DNA of 64,000 nucleotides, taken from assembly GCF_012986595.1 (NCBI RefSeq), contig NZ_JAAQYM010000001.1, positions 682,001-746,000 of the forward strand, read 5' to 3'. The notes beneath the pieces are model-generated. The model was not told the DNA's origin, did not search any database, and was given only the letters and a program-made list of their open reading frames with translations. Below are positions 27,326 to 36,050 of this stretch, piece by piece. Made by a program: the position numbers and the translations under genes. The stretch's first letter is position 1. Every line of letters begins with the position of its first letter. The DNA comes from Pseudomonas koreensis (GTDB lineage Bacteria > Pseudomonadota > Gammaproteobacteria > Pseudomonadales > Pseudomonadaceae).

Positions 27326-28525
27326 ATGTCGTTCGCCAACAAACCGCTCAGCGGCGTGAAAGTCATTGAATTGGGTACGTTGATTGCCGGGCCGTTTGCC
27401 TCACGCATTTGCGGCGAGTTCGGCGCCGAAGTGATCAAGATCGAATCGCCCGACGGCGGCGATCCATTGCGCAAATGGCGCAAGTTGTACGAAGGCACCT
27501 CGCTATGGTGGTTCGTCCAGGCGCGCAATAAAAAATCGCTGACGCTCAACCTCAAGCACCCCGAGGGTCTGGCGATCCTGAAAAAACTGCTGAGCGAAGC
27601 CGACATCCTGATCGAGAACTTTCGCCCCGGTGTCCTGGAAAAACTCGGGCTGAGCTGGGAGACCCTGCATGCGCTGAACCCGAAACTGGTGATGGTGCGT
27701 CTCTCGGGTTTTGGCCAGACCGGACCGATGAAAGATCAACCAGGCTTCGGCGCGGTCGGCGAATCCATGGGTGGCTTGCGCTACATCACCGGGTTCGAAG
27801 ACCGGCCACCGGTGCGCACCGGGATTTCCATCGGCGATTCGATCGCCGCGCTGTGGGGCGTGATCGGTGCGCTGATGGCGCTGCGTCATCGCGAGGTCAA
27901 TGGCGGGCTCGGCCAAGTGGTCGATGTCGCACTGTACGAAGCGATTTTCGCCATGATGGAAAGCATGGTCCCGGAGTTCGACGTGTTCGGTTTCATCCGC
28001 GAGCGCACCGGCAACATCATGCCGGGCATCACGCCGTCATCGATTCACACCAGTGCCGACGGCAAGCACGTGCAGATCGGGGCTAATGGCGACGCGATTT
28101 TCAAGCGCTTCATGTTGATCATCGGCCGTGAAGACCTGGCCAACGACCCGACGCTGGCGAGCAACGACGGGCGCGATACGCGCCGTGACGAGTTGTATGG
28201 GGTGATCGACCGCTGGGTCAATTCGCTGCCGCTGCAAAGCGTGCTCGACCTGCTTAATCAAGCGGAAGTACCGGCCAGCCGCATCTTCAGCGCCGAGGAC
28301 ATGTTCAGCGATCCGCAGTACCTGGCTCGGGAAATGTTCCTGCAGGCCAAACTGCCGGACGGCAAGCCTTTCAAGATGCCGGGCATCGTGCCGAAACTCT
28401 CAGAGACACCGGGTACGTCCGAATGGGTCGGACCACAGCTCGGTGAACACAACGCGCAGGTACTCCACGATCTTGGCTATGACGAACAGCAGATCGCCCG
28501 CTTGCGCGCCGACGGAGCCATTTAA
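27326..28525 (+). CDS. CaiB/BaiF family (type III) CoA-transferase
   Basis: Transfers CoA between carboxylic acids. The 399 residues contain the N-terminal LSGVKVIELGTLIAGPFASR, the catalytic aspartate region (VVDVALYEAIFAMME), and GFGQTGPMKDQPGFG. The start has CAGGA six bases upstream. Substrate cannot be inferred from sequence; no acyl-CoA dehydrogenase or hydratase lies beside it. Its 3' end overlaps the next reading frame. Confidence 0.92.
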   Translation: MSFANKPLSGVKVIELGTLIAGPFASRICGEFGAEVIKIESPDGGDPLRKWRKLYEGTSLWWFVQARNKKSLTLNLKHPEGLAILKKLLSEADILIENFRPGVLEKLGLSWETLHALNPKLVMVRLSGFGQTGPMKDQPGFGAVGESMGGLRYITGFEDRPPVRTGISIGDSIAALWGVIGALMALRHREVNGGLGQVVDVALYEAIFAMMESMVPEFDVFGFIRERTGNIMPGITPSSIHTSADGKHVQIGANGDAIFKRFMLIIGREDLANDPTLASNDGRDTRRDELYGVIDRWVNSLPLQSVLDLLNQAEVPASRIFSAEDMFSDPQYLAREMFLQAKLPDGKPFKMPGIVPKLSETPGTSEWVGPQLGEHNAQVLHDLGYDEQQIARLRADGAI

Positions 28526-29432
28526 GCTGAAACATCGGCAGACACCGGTCGCCAACCGCGCCCACCACTGGTGGACGTGGCGGCTGTTCGGCCTGTTGTT
28601 TCTGCTGGCCCTGTCGGCCCTGGCCGAGGCGAAACCGACGCTGACCTGGTTATTGCGCGATCTGCCGCCCCTGACCATTTTCGAAGGCCCGAAAAAAGGT
28701 CAGGGGGTGATTGATCAGATGCTGCCGCTGCTGATTGCCGGCATGCCGCAATACGAACACACGCTGATGCGGGTCAATCGCGCCCGTGGCATGCAAATGA
28801 TGCAAGACGCCTCGTTCACCTGTGATCCGTCGCTGATCTGGAGCAAAGAACGGGCGCAATGGATCGCGTTCTCCATCCCGGCGTTTCGCGCTGTCAGTAA
28901 CGGCCTGGTCGTGCGTCAGAAAGATCGTGAAGTGCTGGAGCCCTACGTGGTGAACGGCGAAGTCGATCTGGGGGCTTTTTTGGCGAACGCCGAACAAAAG
29001 GTCGGGATCGTGGCCCAGCGCAGTTACGGTGAGTTTGTCGACAGTCTGCTGAAACAGGCGCCCGACGGTGCACTCACCCCCCACTACGGCAACGAAGCGC
29101 TCAGCAACCTCTTGTCGATGCAGCGTCTGGGCCGTCTTCAAGTCGTGCTGGGCTACTGGCCGGAGATCCGTTACCAGGCTCAACAAGCACAAATTGCCGA
29201 AGATGAGCTGGTGTTCTACCCGATTCAGGGCACGGGAAAATATCTGTCGGGATACATCGGCTGCTCTGACACCGCCGAGGGTCGGCAGGCCATCATCGAG
29301 ATCAACCAACTGCTGCGCACCCTGCCCCACCAGCGTCTGGACGAGCTCTACGCGGACTGGCTGGACCCGGGCATGCGCAGCGATTATCTCGAACAGGCCC
29401 GGACATTTTTCGAGCAACAGACCGCGCCGTAA
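28479..29432 (+). CDS. Periplasmic solute-binding-like protein (family 3)
   Basis: A secreted protein related to family 3 extracellular binding proteins, of the Pseudomonas subfamily with no known ligand. A hydrophobic signal-type segment (LFGLLFLLALSALAEA) precedes PTLTWLLRDLPPL. The start is uncertain: GTG 28443, ATG 28479 and CTG 28527 are all in frame. The first two overlap the CoA-transferase; the CTG has GGAG nine bases upstream and would give the best signal peptide. I list the ATG. It could be a lone binding protein without a transporter. A terminator follows. Confidence 0.82.
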   Translation: MTNSRSPACAPTEPFKLKHRQTPVANRAHHWWTWRLFGLLFLLALSALAEAKPTLTWLLRDLPPLTIFEGPKKGQGVIDQMLPLLIAGMPQYEHTLMRVNRARGMQMMQDASFTCDPSLIWSKERAQWIAFSIPAFRAVSNGLVVRQKDREVLEPYVVNGEVDLGAFLANAEQKVGIVAQRSYGEFVDSLLKQAPDGALTPHYGNEALSNLLSMQRLGRLQVVLGYWPEIRYQAQQAQIAEDELVFYPIQGTGKYLSGYIGCSDTAEGRQAIIEINQLLRTLPHQRLDELYADWLDPGMRSDYLEQARTFFEQQTAP

Positions 29433-29450
29433 AACCTGCGGGCAAAAAGA

Positions 29451-29482
29451 AACCCCGAGAAGTGGGGAGACGACTCGGGGTT
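29451..29482 (+). terminator. Hairpin after the solute-binding-like gene
   Basis: AACCCCGAG ... CTCGGGGTT with a 14-base loop, 18 bases after the stop. Perfect 9-bp stem but only a TT tail. Confidence 0.65.
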
Positions 29483-29607
29483 AAACGTGGTCTACATAAA
29501 GACCCGTAGCAGCAAGCGACAAGCACCGGAGCACAATGCTTGATACTGCTGTTATGGGGTCTGACTGACAGGGATGCAGGAAGGTTCCCACAAAAAATAT
29601 TTCATCT

Positions 29608-29889
29608 TCACAGGGCCGCGCGCTTGTCCAGCGCCGCATTGCGCAAGGCCGCGATGACACAGGGTTCCAGTCGCCCTTCGGCGATCAGGACGTCGCGGTG
29701 CAAACCATCGACCACATCGGTCAGCAGACGCTTGTCGGTCAACTGCGCCTGATTGAATTCGCGCTCCACCACGAGGGCGCCGTTGCTGTTCTTGAGCGTC
29801 ACCAGGCATTCGCCATGGGCGCCACAAGGGGTCAACGTCACCTCATACGGGCTCAGAGCCTCACCGAGCAATAGACTGATACTTTCCAT
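29608..29889 (-). CDS. DUF3509 family protein
   Basis: A 93-residue protein starting MESISLLLGEALSPYEVTLT, with the conserved GECLVTL and VVDGLHRDVLIAEG segments of DUF3509, a family restricted to Pseudomonas and relatives. No signal peptide or membrane segment; function unknown. ATG 29887-29889 has GGAG seven bases upstream; a GTG four codons earlier is a weaker option. Confidence 0.85.
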   Translation of the reverse strand: MESISLLLGEALSPYEVTLTPCGAHGECLVTLKNSNGALVVEREFNQAQLTDKRLLTDVVDGLHRDVLIAEGRLEPCVIAALRNAALDKRAAL

Positions 29890-30052
29890 CTCGATCTCCA
29901 CTCAATAGTCCGAAAACATTGTGCCTGGGGCGTGTCCACAATAAATGACCACCGGCCCGAGAAGAAAGTTCTGAATACCGGACTGCTCCCTGAACAGTTA
30001 CCGGTCTGTCAGAGCATGCACGCTGAAGATGACAGAAAAATATCCACCCGGC

Positions 30053-30460
30053 TCATGCGATGACCGGCACGTCCCTGGACGCCAGATACGCATCCAGCAG
30101 GCCTCTCATCAGGACGGCCGACACCGGCGTATGCAGGCGCCCCAGCAATATCGGCTCATGCCCCTGCAGCGAGCGCTCGAGATCGGCCAGCAAGCCTGCC
30201 GCCACCGGACCCAGCAGAATCAGCCCGCGTGCCTGGCGCTGTGCCACCAGGTGGCGGATCAGTGCCAGGCCGTCACCGCCCTTGAGCTGCGGATCGCAGA
30301 TCGCGATGTCCACGGCACCACGATGGCCCAGGGAAACCAGCGCCGAGGCCAGTGTCGGCGCGGTCAGTACGTTGTAGATGCCGATGGCATTGAGCATCTG
30401 ATGCAAGGCCATCAGTTGGAACGGATTGGGTTCAAGTATCAGGACTTTTAACGAGCGCAT
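30053..30460 (-). CDS. Orphan receiver-domain protein, RocR-like N-terminus
   Basis: A 135-residue stand-alone receiver domain. It resembles the N-terminal domain of RocR-type regulators (start MRSLKVLILEPNPFQLMAL, then DIAICDPQLKGGDGLALIRHL), whose EAL output domain is absent here. D56 is the expected phospho-acceptor. The acidic pocket has E10 only, and the conserved lysine before the last strand appears replaced (LGRLHTPVS), so phosphorylation signalling may be impaired. ATG 30458-30460 has GAGG seven bases upstream. It follows the truncated sensor at 30578 on the same strand. Confidence 0.82.
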   Translation of the reverse strand: MRSLKVLILEPNPFQLMALHQMLNAIGIYNVLTAPTLASALVSLGHRGAVDIAICDPQLKGGDGLALIRHLVAQRQARGLILLGPVAAGLLADLERSLQGHEPILLGRLHTPVSAVLMRGLLDAYLASRDVPVIA

Positions 30461-30577
30461 CGGCGACCTCGGAAACGGCGGTGGCGGACTTTCGCCGCAT
30501 TGGCCGTTCACTCTAGGGGAGCCGTCCTCAGCCTCCCATCGGAAAAGGCGCCGCATCGCATAGGATATTTCCCTTCT

Positions 30578-31957
30578 TCACGGCGGACATTGGCAACCGC
30601 TTTGCGCGCGGCGCTGACTGATGTCGATCCAGCCCCCGAGCAGGCCGCGCAACTCTCCATCGGCGCTGTAAAACGGCACGGTCCACTGATAGATCGACTT
30701 GGGGCCACTCTTGAATGCCAACTGGCGTTGGCTGAAGCGCGCCTTGCGCGTATGCATCTGCACCATGAACTCGTCGTGCAGCATCCGCGCCGTGGCTTCG
30801 GGCAGCGTATCGACTTCGAACAGCAGCCGGCCCTGCGTCTGCTCGAAGCGGATCGAGAGCGCCTCTTCGTAGCTTCGATTGCACATCACCAGGCGTCCTT
30901 GCAGATCGCGTACGAAGACCGGATCCGGCATCGCATCGATCAACGCGTGCTGGAAGGCCAACTGGTCGCCCAAGAGCTTTTCGGCTTCGCAGCGTTGCCG
31001 GATGACCGCCGTCAGCCGCCGATTCCAGAGCAGTGACAGCAGCCCGAAGCCGCCGAGCCCACCCATCCCCCAAAAGCACCAATTGACGATCTCGTCCCAC
31101 GGCGAACGCGGCGCCGGCGGAGCGACCCCGCTCAGCCATTTCAGGCGGATGGCGCGCAGCTCTGCGGCGGGAAAGGCACCCAAGGCCTTGTTGAGGATAC
31201 TCACCAGTTCAGGCATGCCCTTGCGCACCGCCAGGTGATCGGCTTCCCAGCGCCCTTCGACCAAAGCGCCGACCTTGAGCAGGCCGGAAGGAAACAGCTG
31301 CGCACCGATTTCATTTTCGATGGTGGCGTAGGCCTCACCGCTCTCGACCAGCGCCCGCGCTTCGGCATACGTCTTGACCGACAGAATCTCGATTGACGGG
31401 TATTCGCGGCGAATCACTTCCTCCAGCGCGTGCCTCGCGGGCAGTACCAACACTCGCTTGACCAGTTGTTCCAGCGACTGGATCGCCGGCTGATCCCTGT
31501 GCCCGACGAACACCCAGCCGGCGCCGCCGAACGCGTGACTGAAATCGAGGAACGTTTTGCGCTGGTCATTCATGGCCAGCGTCGTACTCAGATCCGCCGC
31601 GCCGCTTTGCAGGCGCTCCAGCATCTGATCGGTGGAAAACGATTCCTCGTGCACAAACTGCAAACCGGTCATGGCACTGATGCGCTTGAGCACATCGCTG
31701 TTCAAGCCAATCCAGTGCCCGTACTCGTCCTGAAACAGATACAGGGGGTATTGCACCGAAGCGACCGTCACGCGAGGGTTTTCACGTATCCAGCGCCGCT
31801 CGCGCTCGTCCAACTCAATCCTTTCGATCTTCTGTGCCTGCACCTGTTCGTTCAGCACCATTTGTGCCGCCATGCCCCCGCGGACCATGCCACTCAGGCA
31901 CAACAACAGAAGCCAGCCCAGGGCTGGTTTAATTGCTCGTTCAAACAGCATTGCCAC
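30578..31957 (-). CDS. BvgS/RocS-like sensor lacking a kinase
   Basis: A 459-residue membrane sensor. A signal segment (residues ~8-30) is followed by one periplasmic family 3 binding domain (about 55-290, RIELDERERRWIRENP start), a transmembrane helix near 300-322 and a cytoplasmic PAS domain (ALIDAMPDPVFVRDLQGRLV to GWIDIS). The frame then ends within ten residues. BvgS-type kinases continue from this point into a coiled coil and histidine kinase, none of which is found in any frame downstream. It is either a deletion derivative or a kinase-less signal protein. An orphan receiver gene follows 117 bases later. Confidence 0.85.
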   Translation of the reverse strand: MAMLFERAIKPALGWLLLLCLSGMVRGGMAAQMVLNEQVQAQKIERIELDERERRWIRENPRVTVASVQYPLYLFQDEYGHWIGLNSDVLKRISAMTGLQFVHEESFSTDQMLERLQSGAADLSTTLAMNDQRKTFLDFSHAFGGAGWVFVGHRDQPAIQSLEQLVKRVLVLPARHALEEVIRREYPSIEILSVKTYAEARALVESGEAYATIENEIGAQLFPSGLLKVGALVEGRWEADHLAVRKGMPELVSILNKALGAFPAAELRAIRLKWLSGVAPPAPRSPWDEIVNWCFWGMGGLGGFGLLSLLWNRRLTAVIRQRCEAEKLLGDQLAFQHALIDAMPDPVFVRDLQGRLVMCNRSYEEALSIRFEQTQGRLLFEVDTLPEATARMLHDEFMVQMHTRKARFSQRQLAFKSGPKSIYQWTVPFYSADGELRGLLGGWIDISQRRAQSGCQCPP

Positions 31958-32021
31958 TTCCTTCGTGATCGACTCACCCGTCCTTCATGGGCGAAAACCC
32001 GAGCAGTGTGGCAGCAGAAAC

Positions 32022-32048
32022 AAAAAAGCCCGTCAGGAGACGGGCTTC
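32022..32048 (-). terminator. Terminator after thrC
   Basis: On the minus strand: AAGCCCGTC, 4-base loop, GACGGGCTT, then TTTTTG, 22 bases after the thrC stop. Strong intrinsic terminator; shares the gap with the convergent-free 5' side of the sensor gene. Confidence 0.9.
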
Positions 32049-32070
32049 AAAATGTGACAGCTTTTTCGGC

Positions 32071-33480
32071 TTACAGCGGCTTGCCGCGGTTGCCATGCTG
32101 GCTGACAAAGGCCTGCACGGCTTTCAGCTCGTTTGGCAGAACGGTGCAGCGCTCGTTTCGCTCAAACAAATCAGAAAGATGTGCAGGCAGTTCGAGAGCT
32201 TTTCCTACACCCGCTTTCTCCACAGCGTCCGGGAATTTAACCGGATGCGCGGTGCCCAGGATCACCATCGGGATGTCCAGGCTACGACGGCATTCGCGGG
32301 CAGCACGCACGCCGATGGCCGTGTGCGGATCCAGCACTTCACCGCACTGCGCGTAGACATCGGCAATGGTTTCGCAGGTTTGCGCATCGTCCACGGCCAG
32401 TGAGTCGAACAACTTGCGTGCTTCGGTCCAGCGCTCTTGCTCGACGCTGAAACCACCGCCCTGCTTGAACGAATCCATCAGCCCGGCAATCGCCGCACCA
32501 TTGCGACCATGCAGGTCGAACAGCAGGCGTTCGAAGTTCGACGAGACCATGATGTCCATCGACGGCGACAGCGTGGCGTGCAGGGTTTCCTTGACGTACT
32601 GATTGCCGCTCATGAAGCGGTGCAGGATGTCGTTGCGGTTGGTGGCGACGATCAACTGGTTGATCGGCAGGCCCATGTTGCGCGCCAGGTAACCGGCGAA
32701 GATGTCGCCGAAGTTGCCGGTCGGTACCGAGAACGCCACCGAACGCGCCGGGCCGCCCAGCTGCAGGGCGGCGTGAAAGTAGTAAACGATCTGGGCCATG
32801 ATCCGCGCCCAGTTGATCGAGTTCACCGCCACCAGACGCGTGCCCTTGAGGAAGCTTTGGTCAGCGAAGCTGTTCTTGACCATTTCCTGGCAGTCGTCGA
32901 AGTTGCCTTCGATGGCGATGTTGTGGATGTTCTCACCGAAAATGGTGGTCATCTGCCGACGCTGCACTTCGGACACGCGGTTGTGCGGGTGCAGGATGAA
33001 AATGTCGACGTTTTCGCAATGCTTGCAGCCTTCGATGGCAGCCGAACCGGTATCACCGGAGGTGGCGCCGACGATCACCACGCGCTCGCCGCGCTTTTCC
33101 AGCACGTAGTCGAGCAGACGACCGAGCAGTTGCAGGGCGAAGTCCTTGAACGCCAGGGTCGGGCCGTGGAACAGCTCCAGCACCCATTCGTTGCCGTTCA
33201 ACTGACGCAGCGGCGCAACCGCGCTGTGCGAGAACACGCCGTAGGTTTCTTCGAGAATCTTTTTGAAATCGGCGTCAGGAATGCTGCCGGTGACAAACGG
33301 GCGCATGACGCGGAAAGCCAGCTCGTGATACGGCAGGCCGGCCCAGGAAGCGATTTCTTCCTGAGTGAAACGTGGCAGGTTTTCCGGGACGTACAGACCG
33401 CCGTCGGTGGCGAGACCGGCCAGCAGGACGTCTTCGAAATTCAGGGCCGGTGCCTGGCCGCGGGTACTGATGTAACGCAT
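32071..33480 (-). CDS. thrC: Threonine synthase
   Basis: PLP enzyme converting O-phosphohomoserine to threonine. The 469 residues include the PLP-binding lysine motif PTLAFKDFALQLLG, the phosphate-binding GATSGDTGSAAIEG and the N-terminal MRYISTRGQAPALNFEDVLL. Length is typical of the longer threonine synthases. Downstream of hom on the same strand, forming the usual Pseudomonas hom-thrC pair, with a repeat in the 105-base gap. Confidence 0.97.
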   Translation of the reverse strand: MRYISTRGQAPALNFEDVLLAGLATDGGLYVPENLPRFTQEEIASWAGLPYHELAFRVMRPFVTGSIPDADFKKILEETYGVFSHSAVAPLRQLNGNEWVLELFHGPTLAFKDFALQLLGRLLDYVLEKRGERVVIVGATSGDTGSAAIEGCKHCENVDIFILHPHNRVSEVQRRQMTTIFGENIHNIAIEGNFDDCQEMVKNSFADQSFLKGTRLVAVNSINWARIMAQIVYYFHAALQLGGPARSVAFSVPTGNFGDIFAGYLARNMGLPINQLIVATNRNDILHRFMSGNQYVKETLHATLSPSMDIMVSSNFERLLFDLHGRNGAAIAGLMDSFKQGGGFSVEQERWTEARKLFDSLAVDDAQTCETIADVYAQCGEVLDPHTAIGVRAARECRRSLDIPMVILGTAHPVKFPDAVEKAGVGKALELPAHLSDLFERNERCTVLPNELKAVQAFVSQHGNRGKPL

Positions 33481-33497
33481 AGGGGCAAACCTTCGGT

Positions 33498-33585
33498 TTG
33501 AGCTACAAGCTTTGAGCTACAAGCTACAAGTGAAAAGCGGCTGTGCTTTTACTTGCAGCTTGAAGCTTGAAACTTGCTGCTGGTG
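33498..33585. repeat. Imperfect inverted repeat of AGCTACAAGCT units
   Basis: The hom-thrC gap is built from GAGCTACAAGCTTTGAGC and CTACAAG repeats on the left and GCAGCTTGAAGCTTGAAAC on the right, with AAAAGC/GCTTTT at the centre. It can fold as a long hairpin within the operon. Similar AGCTT-rich elements occur between Pseudomonas genes. Confidence 0.65.
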
Positions 33586-34890
33586 TTAATTCAAGTGTTC
33601 GACACGGATCCGTACAACCGGACCGTTGACGCCGGCCAGCGCTTCGAGGGCGGTGATCGCATCGTTGATGCGCTGCTCGACCACGCGGTGGGTCAGCAGG
33701 ATCATCGGCACCAGACCGTCGTGTTCTTCGACTTCCTTCTGCATGATCGACTCGATGTTGATGCCGCGCTCCGAGAGGATGCTCGCCACCTGGGCCAGTA
33801 CGCCCGGATGGTCCTTGGCCTGAATGCGCAGGTAGTAGGCGCTTTCGCAGGCTTCGATCGGCAGGATCGGATGGGCCGACAGCGAATCCGGCTGGAAGGC
33901 CAGGTGCGGTACGCGGTTTTCCGGGTCGGAGGTCATCGCGCGAACCACGTCGACGAGGTCAGCGATCACCGACGACGCGGTCGGCTCCATGCCGGCACCA
34001 GCGCCGTAGAACAGCGTCGAACCGGCAGCGTCACCGTTGACCATCACCGCGTTCATCACGCCGTTGACGTTGGCGATCAGACGATCGGCCGGGATCAGCG
34101 TCGGGTGGACGCGCAGCTCGATGCCGGCAGCGGTGCTGCGGGCCACGCCGAGGTGCTTGATGCGATAGCCCAGCGCTTCGGCGTAGTTGACGTCAGCGGT
34201 GGTCAGCTTGGTGATGCCTTCGGTGTAAGCCTTGTCGAATTGCAGCGGAATGCCGAACGCGATCGACGCCAGAATCGTCAGCTTGTGCGCCGCGTCGATG
34301 CCTTCGACGTCGAAGGTCGGATCGGCTTCGGCGTAGCCCAGCGCTTGCGCTTCGGCCAGCACGTCTTCGAAGGTGCGACCCTTCTCGCGCATTTCGGTGA
34401 GGATGAAGTTGCCGGTACCGTTGATGATCCCGGCGACCCAGTTGATGCGGTTGGCGGACAGGCCTTCACGGATCGCCTTGATCACCGGAATGCCACCGGC
34501 CACCGCCGCTTCGAACGCCACGATCACGCCTTTCTCGCGTGCCTTGGCGAAAATCTCATTACCGTGAACGGCGATCAGTGCCTTGTTCGCGGTGACCACA
34601 TGCTTGCCATTCTCGATGGCCTTGAGTACCAGCTCGCGGGCAACGGTGTAGCCGCCCATCAGCTCTATGACGATGTCGATCTCAGGGTTCGTGGCCACTT
34701 CGAAGACATCGTTGGTAATCGCAATACCGGTCGTCTGGAACTGAGGCTTTGGCGTGCGCATGGCAATTTGTGCCACTTCGATTCCACGCCCGGCACGACG
34801 AGCAATTTCCTCGGCGTTGCGCTGAAGTACGTTGAAGGTACCGCCACCGACGGTCCCTAACCCACAGATGCCTACTTTGACCGGATTCAC
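33586..34890 (-). CDS. hom: Homoserine dehydrogenase
   Basis: NAD(P)-dependent reduction of aspartate semialdehyde to homoserine, feeding threonine and methionine synthesis. The 434 residues show the Rossmann motif VGICGLGTVGGGTFNVL, the catalytic-domain segment PTFDVEGIDAAHKL and a C-terminal ACT domain (RIQAKDHPGVLAQVASIL) for threonine feedback. GTG 34888-34890 was chosen: GGGAG lies upstream and the family begins there; an extension to 34920 adds ten unrelated residues. Followed by thrC. Confidence 0.96.
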   Translation of the reverse strand: MNPVKVGICGLGTVGGGTFNVLQRNAEEIARRAGRGIEVAQIAMRTPKPQFQTTGIAITNDVFEVATNPEIDIVIELMGGYTVARELVLKAIENGKHVVTANKALIAVHGNEIFAKAREKGVIVAFEAAVAGGIPVIKAIREGLSANRINWVAGIINGTGNFILTEMREKGRTFEDVLAEAQALGYAEADPTFDVEGIDAAHKLTILASIAFGIPLQFDKAYTEGITKLTTADVNYAEALGYRIKHLGVARSTAAGIELRVHPTLIPADRLIANVNGVMNAVMVNGDAAGSTLFYGAGAGMEPTASSVIADLVDVVRAMTSDPENRVPHLAFQPDSLSAHPILPIEACESAYYLRIQAKDHPGVLAQVASILSERGINIESIMQKEVEEHDGLVPMILLTHRVVEQRINDAITALEALAGVNGPVVRIRVEHLN

Positions 34891-35020
34891 TGTGAACTCC
34901 CCATGAAACGGCCGACGCAAGGTCGGCCGGAAAACAACCGCGTGCTCGCGGCTCTCTATTAATGGCCCGGCAATGTTACCGCCGGACCATGATCGTCACG
35001 GCTGACCGCGACGATGCGAA

Positions 35021-35752
35021 TTACTTGGCGCCCAGTGCCAGTTTGGCGACTTGTGGCGCCGGCTGGTAGCCCGGAATGACCTGTCCGTCGGCCAAAACGA
35101 TGGCCGGTGTGCCATTCACGCCGATCGACTGACCGAGGGCGAACTGCTTGGAAACCGGGTTCGCGCACTTGGCGGCCTTGATTTCCTTGCCATCGACCAT
35201 TTTGTCCATGGCGGCTTTCTTGTCGTTCGAGCACCACACGGCTTGCAGTTGCTCGTCACCCGGCGAACCCAGGCCCTGACGCGGGAACGCCACATAACGC
35301 ACTTCGATGCCGCGCTTGTTCAGCTCGGGCACTTCAGCGTGCAGCTTGTGGCAGTACGGGCAGGTGGTGTCGGTGAACACGGTGATGTGCGATTTGGTCT
35401 CGCCCACGGCCGGATACACCACGGTTTCGGCCACCGGGATGGCGTTGATCAGTTTGGAGATGCCCAGGCGTTCGGTCTTCTCGGTCAGGTTGACCGGTTT
35501 GCCGTCCTTGAGCTGGAACAGATAGCCCTGAACGATGTACTGGCCGTCGGCGCTGGCGTACAGCACGCGGCTGCCCTTGAGCTTGACTTCATACATGCCC
35601 GGCAACGGGCTGGCGCTGATGCTTTCTACCGGAACCTCGAGTTCGAGTTTTTCCAGGCTTTGACGAATCGCTTTGTCGGCCGCGTCATCGGCGACGGCAA
35701 AGGTGCTGACCAACGCAATGGCTGCGGCGGCGAAAATCTGGGTCAGACGCAT
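35021..35752 (-). CDS. dsbC: Thiol:disulfide isomerase DsbC
   Basis: Periplasmic disulfide isomerase. The 243 residues have a signal peptide (1-21, ending TFAVA), an N-terminal dimerisation domain and a thioredoxin-like domain with the active site C131-P-Y-C134. A second cysteine pair (WCSND ... AKCANP) is conserved in DsbC. ATG 35750-35752 begins the signal peptide. Upstream of hom, 130 bases apart, and downstream of xerD, in the usual Pseudomonas order. Confidence 0.96.
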   Translation of the reverse strand: MRLTQIFAAAAIALVSTFAVADDAADKAIRQSLEKLELEVPVESISASPLPGMYEVKLKGSRVLYASADGQYIVQGYLFQLKDGKPVNLTEKTERLGISKLINAIPVAETVVYPAVGETKSHITVFTDTTCPYCHKLHAEVPELNKRGIEVRYVAFPRQGLGSPGDEQLQAVWCSNDKKAAMDKMVDGKEIKAAKCANPVSKQFALGQSIGVNGTPAIVLADGQVIPGYQPAPQVAKLALGAK

Positions 35753-35915
35753 GAGAACTCCTGAAGGCGGACAAATGAAACGGTCAGAACGCCCGTGCCG
35801 GAACACCGGGTCATAACCGTCCATCGTGCAAACCGGCAAAGCCTAACACATAAGGCTCGCAGGGCCGAATGCGCCTGTCGCCACACATTCATTGCAACGT
35901 GACCAGAATTACCAC

Positions 35916-36033
35916 GTGGCGAGGGAGCTTGCTCCCGCTCGGCTGCGCAGCAGTCGCAAAGACTGCCAAGCCGATGCGACTGACAAATTTTGGGCGCGCT
36001 TCGCGCCGCAGCGGGAGCAAGCTCCCTCGCCAC
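35916..36033. repeat. REPIN, family B, between xerD and dsbC
   Basis: Arms GTGGCGAGGGAGCTTGCTCC and GGAGCAAGCTCCCTCGCCAC, with inner GCGCTTCGCGC palindrome. Confidence 0.88.
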
Positions 36034-36050
36034 AAAAAGCGCGGTTTTCA

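Noticed and set aside
30528..31139. Alternative minus-strand frame overlapping the end of the truncated sensor, considered as a frameshifted kinase
   Set aside because: Its translation shows no H-box, N-box or G-box and is the out-of-frame reading of the PAS region.
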